A stretch of 64,000 nt of DNA from Nansenia antarctica (GCA_963989245.1 OZ022346.1:54339699-54403698); one strand, 5' to 3'; shown: positions 1-13,870, counted from the stretch's first letter. Notes: a model not told the origin generated them from the sequence alone. Made by a program: numbers and translations.

Positions 1-87
1 CACAGGGTGATGGAGTGGCTGCGGTCTGTAGACCTGGCGGAGTACGCCCCCAACCTCAGGGGGAGCGGGGTCCACGGGGGGCTCATG
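1..87 (+). CDS. ppfibp2: ppfibp2 exon: SAM-region segment
   Basis: Frame 1 reads HRVMEWLRSVDLAEYAP and ends GGLM; the donor is ATG|GTGAGG at 88. The exon may begin before the window edge, since no acceptor can be confirmed. It is followed by a 10.5-kb intron filled by a LINE and a minisatellite. Confidence 0.9.
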
Positions 88-105
88 GTGAGGTCAGGGG
101 TCAGG

Positions 106-146
<41 letters not shown>

Positions 147-3100
147 AGAGAGAGACAGAGACAGAGACAGAGACAGAGACAGCGAGGGAAAGAGAGGTAG
201 AGAGAGAGAGACAGAGAGAGAGAGAGAAAGAGAAAGAGACAGAGAGATTTTTTTTTTGATTTTATAAAAAACACATTTATTTACATAAAATCACTTACAA
301 AGTGTGTTTCAGTACAGTTACATACATGCACATTGTATCTCACATTATACATGTGTTCTTAACACTAAAAAAACACATGAGACTTCACATAAAGTCAATG
401 TTAAAACACAGCTGCTCCTCTACAAGACAACAAATAACTTCTTTAAAACTCCACCGAAACAAAAATTCATCAATATTATTCATTAGGGAGTAAAATCTAT
501 AATCCACTCTGACCCTGGCTCTTACCAATGCTTTAAACATTGGCATCAGCTCACCATCCAAGCCATTCTCCATTTTTATTTTCCTGCTCTTATAGATGGC
601 CATTTTGGCTTGACCCACAATAAAATTCAACATTTGCCACTTCATTGCATTGTCTTTTTTGTAACCAGCCCCAAACACAAAAGCTACTTCACTCCAACTT
701 TCACCACACTTCAAAAACACAGTGTTCAATGTTTCGAACAGGCCTTCAAGTCTTTTGCATTCTAAAAAAACATGAAAAATAGTTTCTGGCTCTTGACAAA
801 AAGGACAACAAATTGTTACAGTGGGGTTTAGTTTAGCAACAAAATAATTTACTGCTACTGCCCCTTTCAAAATCCTCCACTGAAGGTCACCTGTCCTCTT
901 GTTTAGCGGTGGCTTATACAGCACTCTCCACACTGGTGTACGTTTATCTTGGACCTTCAGTCTCTTTCTCCACACAGTGTCTGTTCTTCCACTCAATTGA
1001 GATTTGTGCAACGCTTTGACACAATACTTGTACATATTTTTCCCATTTAACATATACAGATTTGTAGGTACACCATATGAACAACCCAACATGGGTCCTG
1101 TCAGTCCTGTTTGGTCAATTTCAATTCCCAGCTCAGGGAACGGATCTCCCTCGTCAGGACTTTCTGTTCCACTGGAGTATTCCCGTAACATGACTTGTTC
1201 CTCGCTGCTCAGTTTTTCAGTCCATGCATTTAAAATGTCTCTGGTATGCCGGGATGACCTCAGACCCAGTAGAGAAGCCACTGCCTCTGTGTTGTGAAGT
1301 CCGGGCCCAGCTACATCCACTACATGCCTCAGTTTTACTGCCCCCACTGAGCACAAACGCTGGACAAGCCCAGGTCTACCATTGTCCTGAATGTCTAGCC
1401 GGGCCCCATAAATCAAAGGTTCCTCTAGCAGCCAGAACAGTGAGGTTCCCAGCTCCAGTCTATTCCATTTGAATAAAAACCATGCTCTAAAAAGACTCTG
1501 ATAAAAAGGAGGCATTCCACACCAATGTGCAAAATTACAGTTAGTTAAAAACAGAGATGCATCCAAACCAACCCCTTCCACTCTCCTTAAAATGGCACTC
1601 ATTACATGTTTCCATACAACATTGTCCCCTCCTATTAAAAACCGCTGGATATGCTGCAATCTAAAAGCTGCCTTTCTACTCTCCAGGTGCACTAAACCCT
1701 GACCCCCCTCCTCCTTCGGCAGATACAGTACACTCTGTTGCACCCAATGTAAGTTATCCCAGAAAAACCCAACCATTGTAGATTGCACTTTTCTTAATAA
1801 TCCAACAGGGGGCTCTAGACATTTTAACTTGTGCCAGAGAGTTGATGCAACTAAGTTATTTATGATCAGAGCCCTCCCTCTGTACGACATTTGGGGTAAC
1901 AGCCACCTCCACTTGTTCAACTTCCCCTCCACCTTTTCTACCACTCCTTCCCAGTTCCTCTGTACCGTCTTATCATCACCTAAGTAAACCCCCAGGTACT
2001 TTAATCCTCCCCTCTTCCAGCTTAAACCTCCTGGCAACTGAGGAAGACCTGTCGACCACCTCCCAACTGCTACAGCCTCGCTTTTTGCCCAATTCACTTT
2101 CACAGCTGACAACTTTCCAAAAGTTTCAACAATTTTGCCCAAAACCGTCACATCTTGCTGGTTTTTAATGATCACAACAATATCATCTGCATATGCAGAT
2201 AAAATAAAATGTGTATTAAAATCAGGTAAAAACAGGCCATTTATGTTAAAACGAACATTGTGCAACATAGGTTCAATGGAAAAAGCATACAGCATACCAG
2301 ACATGGAGCAACCCTGTCTTACACCTCTCGTTGCTTTAAAAGGTTTACTTAAAACACCATTAATTTTCAGCACGCTCTCAATGTCTTCATACATCACCTT
2401 AATCTTGGCAATAAATCCAGGGCTGAGGCCAAACCTTTTTAACACTTTCCACAGGTATTGGTGCTCAACCCGATCAAAAGCCTTTTCCTGGTCCAAAGAA
2501 ACCAGACCCGCTTCAAAACCCGCTGTACCAGAGACTTCCAAAAGATCTCGAATTAATGACACATTGTCAACAATGGACCTGCCAGGCACACAGTACGTTT
2601 GTGTCCTATGGATGACCTGGTCCATCACCTTTTTCAGTCTGTTGGCTAGGACTTTAGACAGCAACTTATATTCGCAACATAAAAGCGACACTGGTCTCCA
2701 GTTCTTTATTTCTTGGAGGTCTCCTTTTTTGGGCAACAGAGCTAGAACTGCTCTCCTGCAACTCTGAGGCAGCAAAGAGTCCTCAAAACTCTCATTAAAG
2801 ACCTCCAACACATCCTCTTTCAATTCATTCCAGAATGCTCTTTAGAACTCTGGTGGGAGCCCATCTATCCCAGGAGCCTTTCCCCCCTGCATGCTCTGCA
2901 ATGCTACATCCACCTCCTCTGCAGTCAAAGGTTCCTCCAACTCCTTATTGCTCTCCTTTGAAACAATAGGTAAACCACTGCAGAAGGATTCAAAAGCAGA
3001 TTCATCCTCCTCATATTCACTTTTAAACAAGTGAGCATAAAAATCAACAGCCCTCCGCCGGATATCCCTGGCTTCAGTTAGAACCTGCCCTGTATCCGAA

Positions 3101-6090
3101 CGGAGAGCATGGATACACCTGCTCTGTCCATTTCTTTTTTCCAAACTGAAAAAGAACTTTGTTGGCGAATCCATCAGCGCGACATTCTGAAAACGTGACC
3201 GGACCAGCGCCCCCTGTGTTCTAGTGCCCAACAAGTCTGCCAGTACAGCTTTTTTGAATTTGAGGTCTTCATTATACCCTCGATTTCCTGAGGACTCTGC
3301 AGAAGCTTGCATCTCCACTATTTCAATCTCCAGATCTCTCATCGATTTGGTGATGTTACAAGAAACACTGAGAGCGTACTGTTGACAAAGCTGTCGAATC
3401 TCTACTTTCCCACGATCCCACCACTGTTTCAAGGATGCAAACTCTCCTTTCCTAGTTCTAAAAACTTTCCAAAAAAAAACAAACGTTTCCTTAAAATTCA
3501 CATCTAAAAGCAAAGCCGTGTTAAAATGCCAATATGCAGACTTGTGCTTTACATTGGCAATAAAAACATTACATGTTACCATTGAATGATCAGAAAAACC
3601 TACAGGTATTATCCTGCACTCTTTCACAGTACTAAAGTGATGTTTAAAACAATAGAACCTATCTAATCTGGCCATAGAAAAACGACTCTCTCTGCAATGA
3701 GCCCAAGTGTATTGTCTTTGTTTATCATGGATTCCCCTCCATACATCAATTAAATTGTTAGTGTTCACAAGCTGCTTCATAGCATGTTTTGAAGCAGGAT
3801 GTGGTTCACTGTGGTTCCTATCTATCTGATCATCCTCTGTACAATTAAAATCACCTCCCAAAAATAAGAAGTCTTCAGGCTCACACTGACCTAACACTAC
3901 TCCAAGTTCACTTAAAAACTGAACCCTGGTGGGTCCTATATTTGGAGCATAAACATTTACAAAAACAATATTAAAAAGCTCATATTTGGCTTTAACTATC
4001 AACAACCTACCCTTAATATTTTCTTCCACAACGAAAGATTTTGGTATAAAATGTCTGGCGAAAAGGACAGCCACACCTCCACTACTGTTACTTAAGTGGC
4101 TTAAAACAACTTCCCCATCCCATTCTTTCCTCCAGTCAATTTCATTTAAAGGGTCACTGTGCGTTTCTTGAACCATCACTACATCGCATCTCTTCAATTT
4201 ACAGAGTTCAAACAAGTTTGCTCTCTTCCTCATATCTCTGGCTCCATTTACATTAAGTGTGGAAACCTTGATATCACTCATTATATCTAAAAGGAGTGTA
4301 CAACAGGAAAAAAAACCTTGGAACCGTCCTAAACTACCTGGATTCTGATTTCCCTTCATTGTGTGTTTTATTGAATTTTTGTACGATTTTCTTCAGCCTA
4401 AAAACCTCCTGGGAAGTGTACCCCCCACCCTCATTGCTCCTCACTCTCATTTGGCTTCTTGCTGAGTTAACAAACATCTCCTCATCTTCAAAATAATCTC
4501 TAATTTCTACTTTCCTTATGTTTTTTGTTGTTTGCAAGAACTTTTGAATCTGTTTAACTGTATACCGTTTCTTCTGTTGTGATTCAGACACTTGTGAATC
4601 AGTGGGAAAATCATCTTCTCCACTACTTATTTCAACATTATGACTATCCTCCTCATCCTCATCCTCATCTATGCTGGACGAATAACCTCCTGCTACATCC
4701 TGCTCCTCTTCTTCCTGACTCTCTTTGACATCACTTTCCACTCCTTTTTTAGCCTGAGAGCCACTATTGTCCCTTTCTTTTTCCTTTTCAACTGGCTCAG
4801 GTATATCATCCTCCACCTCACCACTGTTGTCATCCACTGTCTGGCTGTTTACCTTATTTATCACATTCGGCTCTTTCTCTACTATTCCGCTGTCACCTTT
4901 TCCTTGTCTCCTTTCCTTCTCTGACGTGTTAGGGGTGCCGAACCACCTTTGTTCTCCCCCGTCACGTTACCACTGTCTGCACCCGCACTGCCCTCACCAC
5001 TGGCCGAGGGGGGGGCGCTCCCCCCTCCCTCTCCTACACCCTCACTACCCTCACCACCGGCCGAGGGGGGGGCACCCCCCCCTCCCTCTCCAACACCATC
5101 GGTGCCCGCAGCTCTACTCTGCCCCACTCCTCCATCCTCCGCACCTGCACCACCCCCTCCCTCTCCCGCACTACCCTCACCACCGGCCGAGGGGGGGGCA
5201 CCCCCCCCTCCCTCTCCTGCACCCTCGGTGCCCGCAGCTCTACTCTGCCCCCCCTCTTCCTCCGCCCCTGCGCCGCTCCCAGCTCTGCGCTCTTGGGGCT
5301 GTGCGTCTCCCGCCTCTCTTTGCGCACAGTTTCGGATCACATGCCCCTCCCCTCCGCACTTAAATCACTTAGAATTTCCAGAGTTCACAAAAACCACGTA
5401 ATCAAATTCATCCACTCTCAATTTGAATACCAAATTAAGCTCTTCTCTGCTGTTCTTGAGAACCATTATTACCTGTCGTCTATGTGAGACAACATGTTTC
5501 AATAGCGGAGATTTACATCCCGATGACACTTTCCTTATAGGGGAAATGATCCTCCCATGTCGTTCTAATTGACTTATCAATAGATAGTCACTTATGAACG
5601 GTGGAATGTTAGATATGGTGATCTTTTTACCTGGTGTGGAGAGAGGCGTCACGTTAACGAACACACCGTCAATACTTACACCGGATTCAATAACGGTATT
5701 AACTTTCTCCACACAGTCCAGAAAAATCACAACTCCACCGTTCATTCTAGCAGCAGATTTAACACTGTTGTGTCCAACAACCTCAGCTACAGCTAAACTA
5801 CAATCCTCTACGGACACATTAGAAGCAGATATTCTAATTCCATGCTTTCTACCAAGTTGAGAAAACTCCATACTGGCGTCTTACGCCAGCCAGCAGCACG
5901 CGCTGGCCGACTGCCAAACAAAACTCCCCGCTTAACCCTGTACACCCCAAACACTCAGTAAACTAACACGACACTATAATTGCAATATTGCATATATAAA
6001 TTTAAATAAATATATAGATAAAGATAGAAGAAAAGTTAAGCACTCACTACCTCCACGCACCTCCGATCTCCAATCTCTTTCCCAGCATGC

Positions 6091-6127
<37 letters not shown>

Positions 6128-6128
6128 C

Positions 6129-6159
<31 letters not shown>

Positions 6160-6182
6160 GACAGAGAGAGACAGAGAGAGAC

Positions 6183-6225
<43 letters not shown>

Positions 6226-9200
6226 CAGAGAGAGGGAGAGGGAAAAAGAGAGAGAGAGAGAGAGAGACTCTGTGTCTCTGCCTGACCTGTCTGTGTCTCT
6301 ACCTGTCTGTCTGTGTCTCTACCTGTCTGTCTGTGTCTCTGCCTGTCTGTCTGTGTCTCTACCTGTCTGTCTGTGTCTCTACCTGTCTGTCTGTGTCTCT
6401 ACCTGTCTGTCTGTGTCTCTACCTGTCTGTCTGTGTCTCTACCTGTCTGTCTGTGTCTCTACCTGTCTGTCTGTGTCTCTACCTGTCTGTCTGTGTCTCT
6501 ACCTGTCTGTCTGTGTCTCTACCTGTCTGTGTCTCTACCTGACCTGTCTGTGTCTCTACCTGTCTGTGTCTCTACCTGTCTGTCTGTGTCTCTACCTGTC
6601 TGTGTCTCTACCTGTCTGTGTCTCTGCCTGACCTGTCTGTGTCTCTACCTGTCTGTCTGTGTCTCTACCTGTCTGTGTCTCTACCTGTCTGTGTCTCTGC
6701 CTGACCTGTCTGTGTCTCTACCTGTCTGTCTGTGTCTCTACCTGTCTGTGTCTCTACCTGACCTGTCTGTGTCTCTACCTGTCTGTGTCTCTGCCTGTCT
6801 GTCTGTGTCTCTACCTGTCTGTGTCTCTGCCTGACCTGTCTGTGTCTCTACCTGTCTGTGTCTCTGCCTGTCTGTCTGTGTCTCTACCTGTCTGTCTGTG
6901 TCTCTGCCTGACCTGTCTGTGTCTCTACCTGTCTGTCTGTGTCTCTACCTGTCTGTCTGTGTCTCTACCTGTCTGTCTGTGTCTCTACCTGTCTGTCTGT
7001 GTCTCTACCTGTCTGTGTCTCTGCCTGTCTGTCTGTGTCTCTACCTGTCTGTCTGTGTCTCTGCCTGTCTGTCTGTGTCTCTACCTGTCTGTCTGTGTCT
7101 CTACCTGTCTGTCTGTGTCTCTACCTGTCTGTGTCTCTACCTGTCTGTCTGTGTCTCTGCCTGTCTGTCTGTGTCTCTGCCTGTCTGTCTGTGTCTCTAC
7201 CTGTCTGTCTGTGTCTCTACCTGTCTGTCTGTGTCTCTACCTGTCTGTCTGTGTCTCTGCCTGTCTGTCTGTGTCTCTACCTGTCTGTCTGTGTCTCTAC
7301 CTGTCTGTCTGTGTCTCTACCTGTCTGTGTCTCTGCCTGTCTGTCTGTGTCTCTACCTGACCTGTCTGTGTCTCTACCTGTCTGTGTCTCTGCCTGTCTG
7401 TCTGTGTCTCTACCTGTCTGTCTGTGTCTCTACCTGACCTGTCTGTGTCTCTGCCTGTCTGTCTGTGTCTCTACCTGTCTGTCTGTGTCTCTGCCTGTCT
7501 GTCTGTGTCTCTACCTGTCTGTCTGTGTCTCTACCTGTCTGTCTGTGTCTCTACCTGTCTGTGTCTCTACCTGTCTGTCTGTGTCTCTGCCTGTCTGTCT
7601 GTGTCTCTGCCTGTCTGTCTGTGTCTCTACCTGTCTGTCTGTGTCTCTACCTGTCTGTCTGTGTCTCTACCTGACCTGTCTGTGTCTCTACCTGTCTGTC
7701 TGTGTCTCTACCTGACCTGTCTGTGTCTCTACCTGTCTGTGTCTCTGCCTGTCTGTCTGTGTCTCTACCTGACCTGTCTGTGTCTCTACCTGTCTGTGTC
7801 TCTGCCTGTCTGTCTGTGTCTCTACCTGTCTGTCTGTGTCTCTACCTGTCTGTCTGTGTCTCTACCTGTCTGTCTGTGTCTCTACCTGTCTGTGTCTCTG
7901 CCTCTACCTGTCTGTCTGTGTCTCTACCTGTCTGTGTCTCTGCCTGTCTGTCTGTGTCTCTACCTGTCTGTCTGTGTCTCTACCTGACCTGTCTGTGTCT
8001 CTACCTGTCTGTCTGTGTCTCTACCTGTCTGTGTCTCTGCCTGTCTGTCTGTGTCTCTACCTGTCTGTCTGTGTCTCTACCTGTCTGTCTGTGTCTCTAC
8101 CTGTCTGTCTGTGTCTCTACCTGTCTGTCTGTGTCTCTACCTGTCTGTGTCTCTGCCTGACCTGTCTGTGTCTCTACCTGTCTGTCTGTATCTCTACCTG
8201 TCTGTGTCTCTGCCTGACCTGTCTGTCTCTACCTGTCTGTCTGTGTCTCTACCTGTCTGTCTGTGTCTCTACCTGTCTGTCTGTGTCTCTACCTGTCTGT
8301 CTGTGTCTCTACCTGTCTGTCTGTGTCTCTACCTGTCTGTCTGTGTCTCTGCCTGTCTGTCTGTGTCTCTACCTGTCTGTGTCTCTGCCTGACCTGTCTG
8401 TGTCTCTACCTGTCTGTCTGTGTCTCTACCTGTCTGTCTGTGTCTCTACCTGTCTGTGTCTCTGCCTGTCTGTCTGTGTCTCTACCTGTCTGTCTGTGTC
8501 TCTGCCTGACCTGTCTGTGTCTCTACCTGTCTGTCTGTGTCTCTACCTGTCTGTCTGTGTCTCTACCTGTCTGTCTGTGTCTCTACCTGTCTGTGTCTCT
8601 GCCTGACTGTCTGTGTCTCTACCTGTCTGTCTGTGTCTCTACCTGTCTGTCTGTGTCTCTACCTGTCTGTGTCTCTGCCTGTCTGTCTGTGTCTCTACCT
8701 GTCTGTGTCTCTACCTGTCTGTCTGTGTCTCTACCTGACCTGTCTGTGTCTCTACCTGTCTGTCTGTGTCTCTACCTGTCTGTCTGTGTCTCTACCTGTC
8801 TGTCTGTGTCTCTACCTGTCTGTCTGTGTCTCTACCTGACCTGTCTGTGTCTCTACCTGTCTGTGTCTCTGCCTGACCTGTCTGTGTCTCTACCTGTCTG
8901 TGTCTCTGCCTGTCTGTCTGTGTCTCTGCCTGACCTGTCTGTGTCTCTACCTGTCTGTGTCTCTGCCTGACCTGTCTGTCTCTACCTGTCTGTCTGTGTC
9001 TCTACCTGTCTGTCTGTGTCTCTACCTGTCTGTCTGTGTCTCTACCTGTCTGTGTCTCTACCTGTCTGTCTGTGTCTCTACCTGTCTGTCTGTGTCTCTA
9101 CCTGTCTGTCTGTGTCTCTACCTGTCTGTCTGTGTCTCTACCTGTCTGTCTGTGTCTCTACCTGTCTGTCTGTGTCTCTGCCTGTCTGTCTGTGTCTCTA

Positions 9201-12200
9201 CCTGTCTGTGTCTCTGCCTGTCTGTCTGTATCTCTACCTGTCTGTCTGTGTCTCTACCTGTCTGTCTGTGTCTCTACCTGTCTGTCTGTATCTCTACCTG
9301 TCTGTCTGTGTCTCTACCTGTCTGTCTGTGTCTCTACCTGTCTGTCTGTATCTCTACCTGACCTGTCTGTGTCTCTACCTGTCTGTCTGTGTCTCTACCT
9401 GTCTGTCTGTGTCTCTACCTGTCTGTCTGTGTCTCTGCCTGTCTGTCTGTGTCTCTACCTGTCTGTCTGTGTCTCTACCTGTCTGTCTGTATCTCTACCT
9501 GTCTGTGTCTCTGCCTGACCTGTCTGTGTCTCTACCTGACTGTCTGTGTCTCTACCTGTCTGTCTGTGTCTCTACCTGTCTGTGTCTCTGCCTGTCTGTC
9601 TGTGTCTCTGCCTGACCTGTCTGTGTCTCTGCCTGTCTGTCTGTGTCTCTACCTGTCTGTGTCTCTGCCTGTCTGTCTGTGTCTCTACCTGTCTGTCTGT
9701 GTCTCTACCTGTCTGTCTGTGTCTCTACCTGTCTGTCTGTGTCTCTACCTGTCTGTCTGTATCTCTACCTGTCTGTCTGTGTCTCTACCTGTCTGTCTGT
9801 GTCTCTACCTGTCTGTCTGTGTCTCTACCTGTCTGTGTCTCTGCCTGTCTGTCTGTGTCTCTACCTGTCTGTCTGTGTCTCTACCTGACCTGTCTGTGTC
9901 TCTACCTGTCTGTCTGTGTCTCTACCTGTCTGTCTGTGTCTCTACCTGTCTGTCTGTATCTCTACCTGTCTGTGTGTGTCTCTACCTGTCTGTCTGTGTC
10001 TCTACCTGACCTGTCTGTGTCTCTACCTGTCTGTCTGTGTCTCTACCTGTCTGTGTGTGTCTCTACCTGTCTGTCTGTGTCTCTACCTGACCTGTCTGTG
10101 TCTCTACCTGTCTGTCTGTGTCTCTGCCTGTCTGTCTGTGTCTCTACCTGTCTGTCTGTGTCTCTACCTGTCTGTCTGTGTCTCTACCTGTCTGTCTGTG
10201 TCTCTGCCTGTCTGTCTGTGTCTCTACCTGTCTGTCTGTGTCTCTACCTGTCTGTCTGTATCTCTACCTGTCTGTGTCTCTACCTGTCTGTCTGTATCTC
10301 TACCTGTCTGTCTGTGTCTCTACCTGTCTGTCTGTGTCTCTACCTGACCTGTCTGTGTCTCTACCTGTCTGTCTGTGTCTCTACCTGTCTGTCTGTGTCT
10401 CTACCTGTCTGTGTCTCTACCTGTCTGTCTGTGTATCTACATGACCTGTCTGTGTCTCTACCTGTCTGTGTCTCTACCTGTCTGTCTGTGTCTCTACATG
10501 ACCTGTCTGTGTCTCTACCTGTCTGTGTCTCTACCTGTCTGTCTGTGTCTCTACATGACCTGTCTGTGTCTCTACCTGTCTGTGTCTCAGGTGCTGGAGC
10601 CTCGCTTCAACGTGGAGACGCTGGCCCTCCTGCTCAACATCCCGCCCAACAAGACTCTGCTGAGGCGCCACCTGGCCACACACTTCCACCTGCTCATCGG
10701 CTCCGAGGCGCAGACGCTCAAACAGGAATGTCTGGAGAACCCAGACTACCTCCTGCTCACCGCCACCGCCAAGGTCAAGGTAGGCTCCTCCCCCCTGCTG
10801 CTGATAGGCTCCTCCCCCCTGCTGCTGATAGGCTGCCCCCTGCTGCTTATAGGGACCAATGAATACCTAGCTTTGTAAGAGCCAGACACTGATGTGTCCC
10901 TGGATGTGTCCCCATACTCCCAGGATGGCCTCCTTCTTTAGACCTCTACCTTCTGGCCTGACCACTGATGAGTAAACGGACTGGTTAGGATATCTCCATG
11001 TTGCTTGACCCTGATGTCATCAACGCCGTTGCTTTGGACTTATCTTGTCTTCTTGCACTTGAACAGCATTGAGGTGGATGCAGCTCGGCTCTCTAGTCAG
11101 CTATAGCTTTTATGTGTTAGCTAATGCCATTTTATATTAAAACACCTGCTAGCTAGCATGCTAATTTCACACGTAATTCGCTCCGCTAATGTTACAGAGT
11201 TGGCTAGTTAACCCACATCACATCAGCCAAAAATGAATATAATTCAATAATTGGATACTACTTTGTTTCCAATCATAGCTAGCTAGCTTACTTACTTATC
11301 AAATCTAGCTTTTATGTTTGTATTTACATCAGGCGGACACTATTTGGCAGGCAGACATAATCTGGCATGACAGTACCTCTGTGTGTGTCTGTGTATGTAC
11401 ACACCTGTGTGTGTGTGTGTGTGTACACACCTCTGTGTGTGTGTATCTGTGTATGTACACACCTGTGTGTGTGTGTATCTGTGTATGTACACACCTCTGT
11501 GTGTGTGTATGTACACACCTCTGTGTGTGTGTATCTGTGTATGTACACACCTCTGTATGCGTGTGTATCTGTCCTGACTGTCGTCCTCCCCGCCCTCCTA
11601 ACCCTAACCCTGCAGCCCAGGCGTTTGTCTGTGTGTATGTGTATGTATGTACACACCTCTGTGTGTGTGTGTGTGTGTGTATGTACACACCTCTGTGTGT
11701 GTATCTGTCCCTGCAGCCCAGGCGTTTGTCTGCGTGTGTGTGTATGTACACACCTCTGTGTGTGTGTATCTGTGTATGTACACACCTCTGTGTGTGTGTA
11801 TCTGTCCCAGCAGCCCAGGCGTTTGTCCTTCGGGGGCTTCGGGACCCTGCGGCGGCGGCGCCAGGAGGAGCGGGAGGAGTACGTCTGCCCCCTGGACGTG
11901 GAGATGCCCAAGAACAGCAGCTTCCAGAGAGGCCCGAGGATCTACGAGGACGAGCTGGACCACATGGAGCAGGTTAACCCTAACCCTAACCCACACGCCA
12001 CAGAGTTAACCCTAACCCTCACCCACACGCCCCAGAGTTAACCCTAACCCTCACTAACACACCCCAGAGCGCTAGCCTTCTAGTAGAGCCTGCATGATCA
12101 TGGGTAGCAAGAGGTTGACGCTTTCCAGTGATGAGCACGGTGCCAGGGCTAGTCCTTGTCTGTATGTATGAGCTGTGATGACCAGGGTGCCAGGGCTAGT

Positions 12201-13815
12201 CCTGGTCTGTATGTATGGCAGGGTATCCACGGTGTCTTGAAAAGTATTAAAAGTTGATAAATACATTTTGGGAAAATCAAGACCCTTAATAAGTATTAAA
12301 AAGTCTTTATGAGGTCTTGAATTTTGTAGGTATTTTTCTGAATTAGACTCTGTCCAAAGAGTTTGAGTCCTAAAAACTTTTAGTAAAAGTTCGTGAATGT
12401 ATTAGTTTTATTAAAAAACAAAGATGAACCGGAAATTCTGTTGTATGATAGTGGTCTAGTCTATTGCAAACTAAAACTGTTAAGTTAAAGGTGTCACTGA
12501 TGTCAACGGTTACAGCTCGAAGTGGAGGTGAGGTCTGGAAAAATATTGACACAGTCTTTAAAAAGTCTTAGAAAGGTATTGAAATTAACCTCAAGATTCC
12601 TGTATATACCCTGATGTATGTATGTATGAGCTGCTCTGGGTGAACCCTGCTGTCTGTGTTTGGTAGATGAACCCTGCTGCTGTCTGTGTTTGGTAGATGA
12701 ACCCTGCTGCTGTCTGTGTTTGGTAGATTAACCCTGCTGTCTGTGTTTGGTAGATGAACCCTGCTGCTGTCTGTGTTTGGTAGATGAACCCTGCTGTCTG
12801 TGTTTGGTAGATGAACCCTGCTGTCTGTGTTTGGTAGATGGAAGACTCCGAAGGGACCGTGAGGCAGATCGGAGCGTTCTCCGAGGGCATCAACAACCTG
12901 ACAGTAAGACATCGTTGAAATGCTCTGACATGATCACATGATCACATGATCTCTGCCAAGTCTCTCAGTGGTGGTCTAGAAAACCTACAGTGGTTAACGG
13001 AGTCTGCCTGTTTCGCCCCCCCAAGGTTGAGTCATGGTGAATCTTTAGTCATTTACATGCAGGGGAGGCTGGTTCATTAGGTGCAATTGGGCAATGCCCC
13101 ACCAAAGGGAGAAGAGAGAGATTTTTTTTCTATGACTTCTAGACAGTGTTGCTTCTGAATATCATAGTCCAATCAGCTAGTGTTCTGTGGAGTATATCAT
13201 AGTCCAATCAGCTAGTGTTCTGTGGAGTATGTTCCAATCAGCTTCAAGTCCCGCCCCTTTCGGGGCAACTTTCAGTCTACTCGAAGTTGCACTAGGCTGT
13301 TCTCGTAGACTTGCATGTAAAATCTATTTTGGTAACTTCAGGCCATTCGGTCAATTGTCTATGGGGTTTTGGGACATGCACCGAAAGGGGCGGGACTTGA
13401 AGCTGATTGGAACATACTCCACAGAACACTAGCTGATTGGACTATGATATACGCCACAGAACACTAGCTGATTGGACTATGATATTCAGAAGCAACACTG
13501 TCTAGAAGTCATAGAAAAAAAATCTCTCTCTTCTCCCTTTGGTGGGGAGCCAGCCTCCCCTGCTTGAGGATATTACAACTGGACCTATTACCGAAGTCAA
13601 ACTTCGTTTGTGGTCGCAATCTCCGCGCAATCTCCGCGCAATCTCCGCGGCTGTTAGGCTGCTACTGTTGGTGTTTTGCGAAGCCAGAATACACAAACTC
13701 GACCTGAAGGTAAGAGAGTCAGCTAAGATAAAAGCTACTTCAAACATTTAGTAATATCGTCAGCATGGTACGTTTTCTATTGTCGTCTTTTAGCTTGTTT
13801 GTTTATGTATTCAGC

Positions 13816-13870
<55 letters not shown>

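Larger units (their letters stand above)
248..6093 (-). mobile_element. L1-clade (Tx1-like) LINE, near full length, two-ORF
   Basis: Minus-strand element with a T10 run at 248-257 (its poly(A) tail), ORF2 with APE endonuclease plus reverse transcriptase, an upstream ORF1 with a zinc knuckle, and a 5' leader of roughly 220 bp. Both flanks are (GA)n, that is (TC)n in the element's own sense. Tx1-clade families with insertion preference for TC-type microsatellites (Kibi, Koshi) have been described in fish; this copy fits that behaviour. The 5' boundary near 6093 is set by the return of GA repeat; a target-site duplication cannot be read inside the repeat. Confidence 0.88.

Noticed and set aside
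6272..10862. Many overlapping + strand frames of SVSLPVCLCLYLSVC type
   Set aside because: Pure translation of the minisatellite in three frames inside an intron of ppfibp2.
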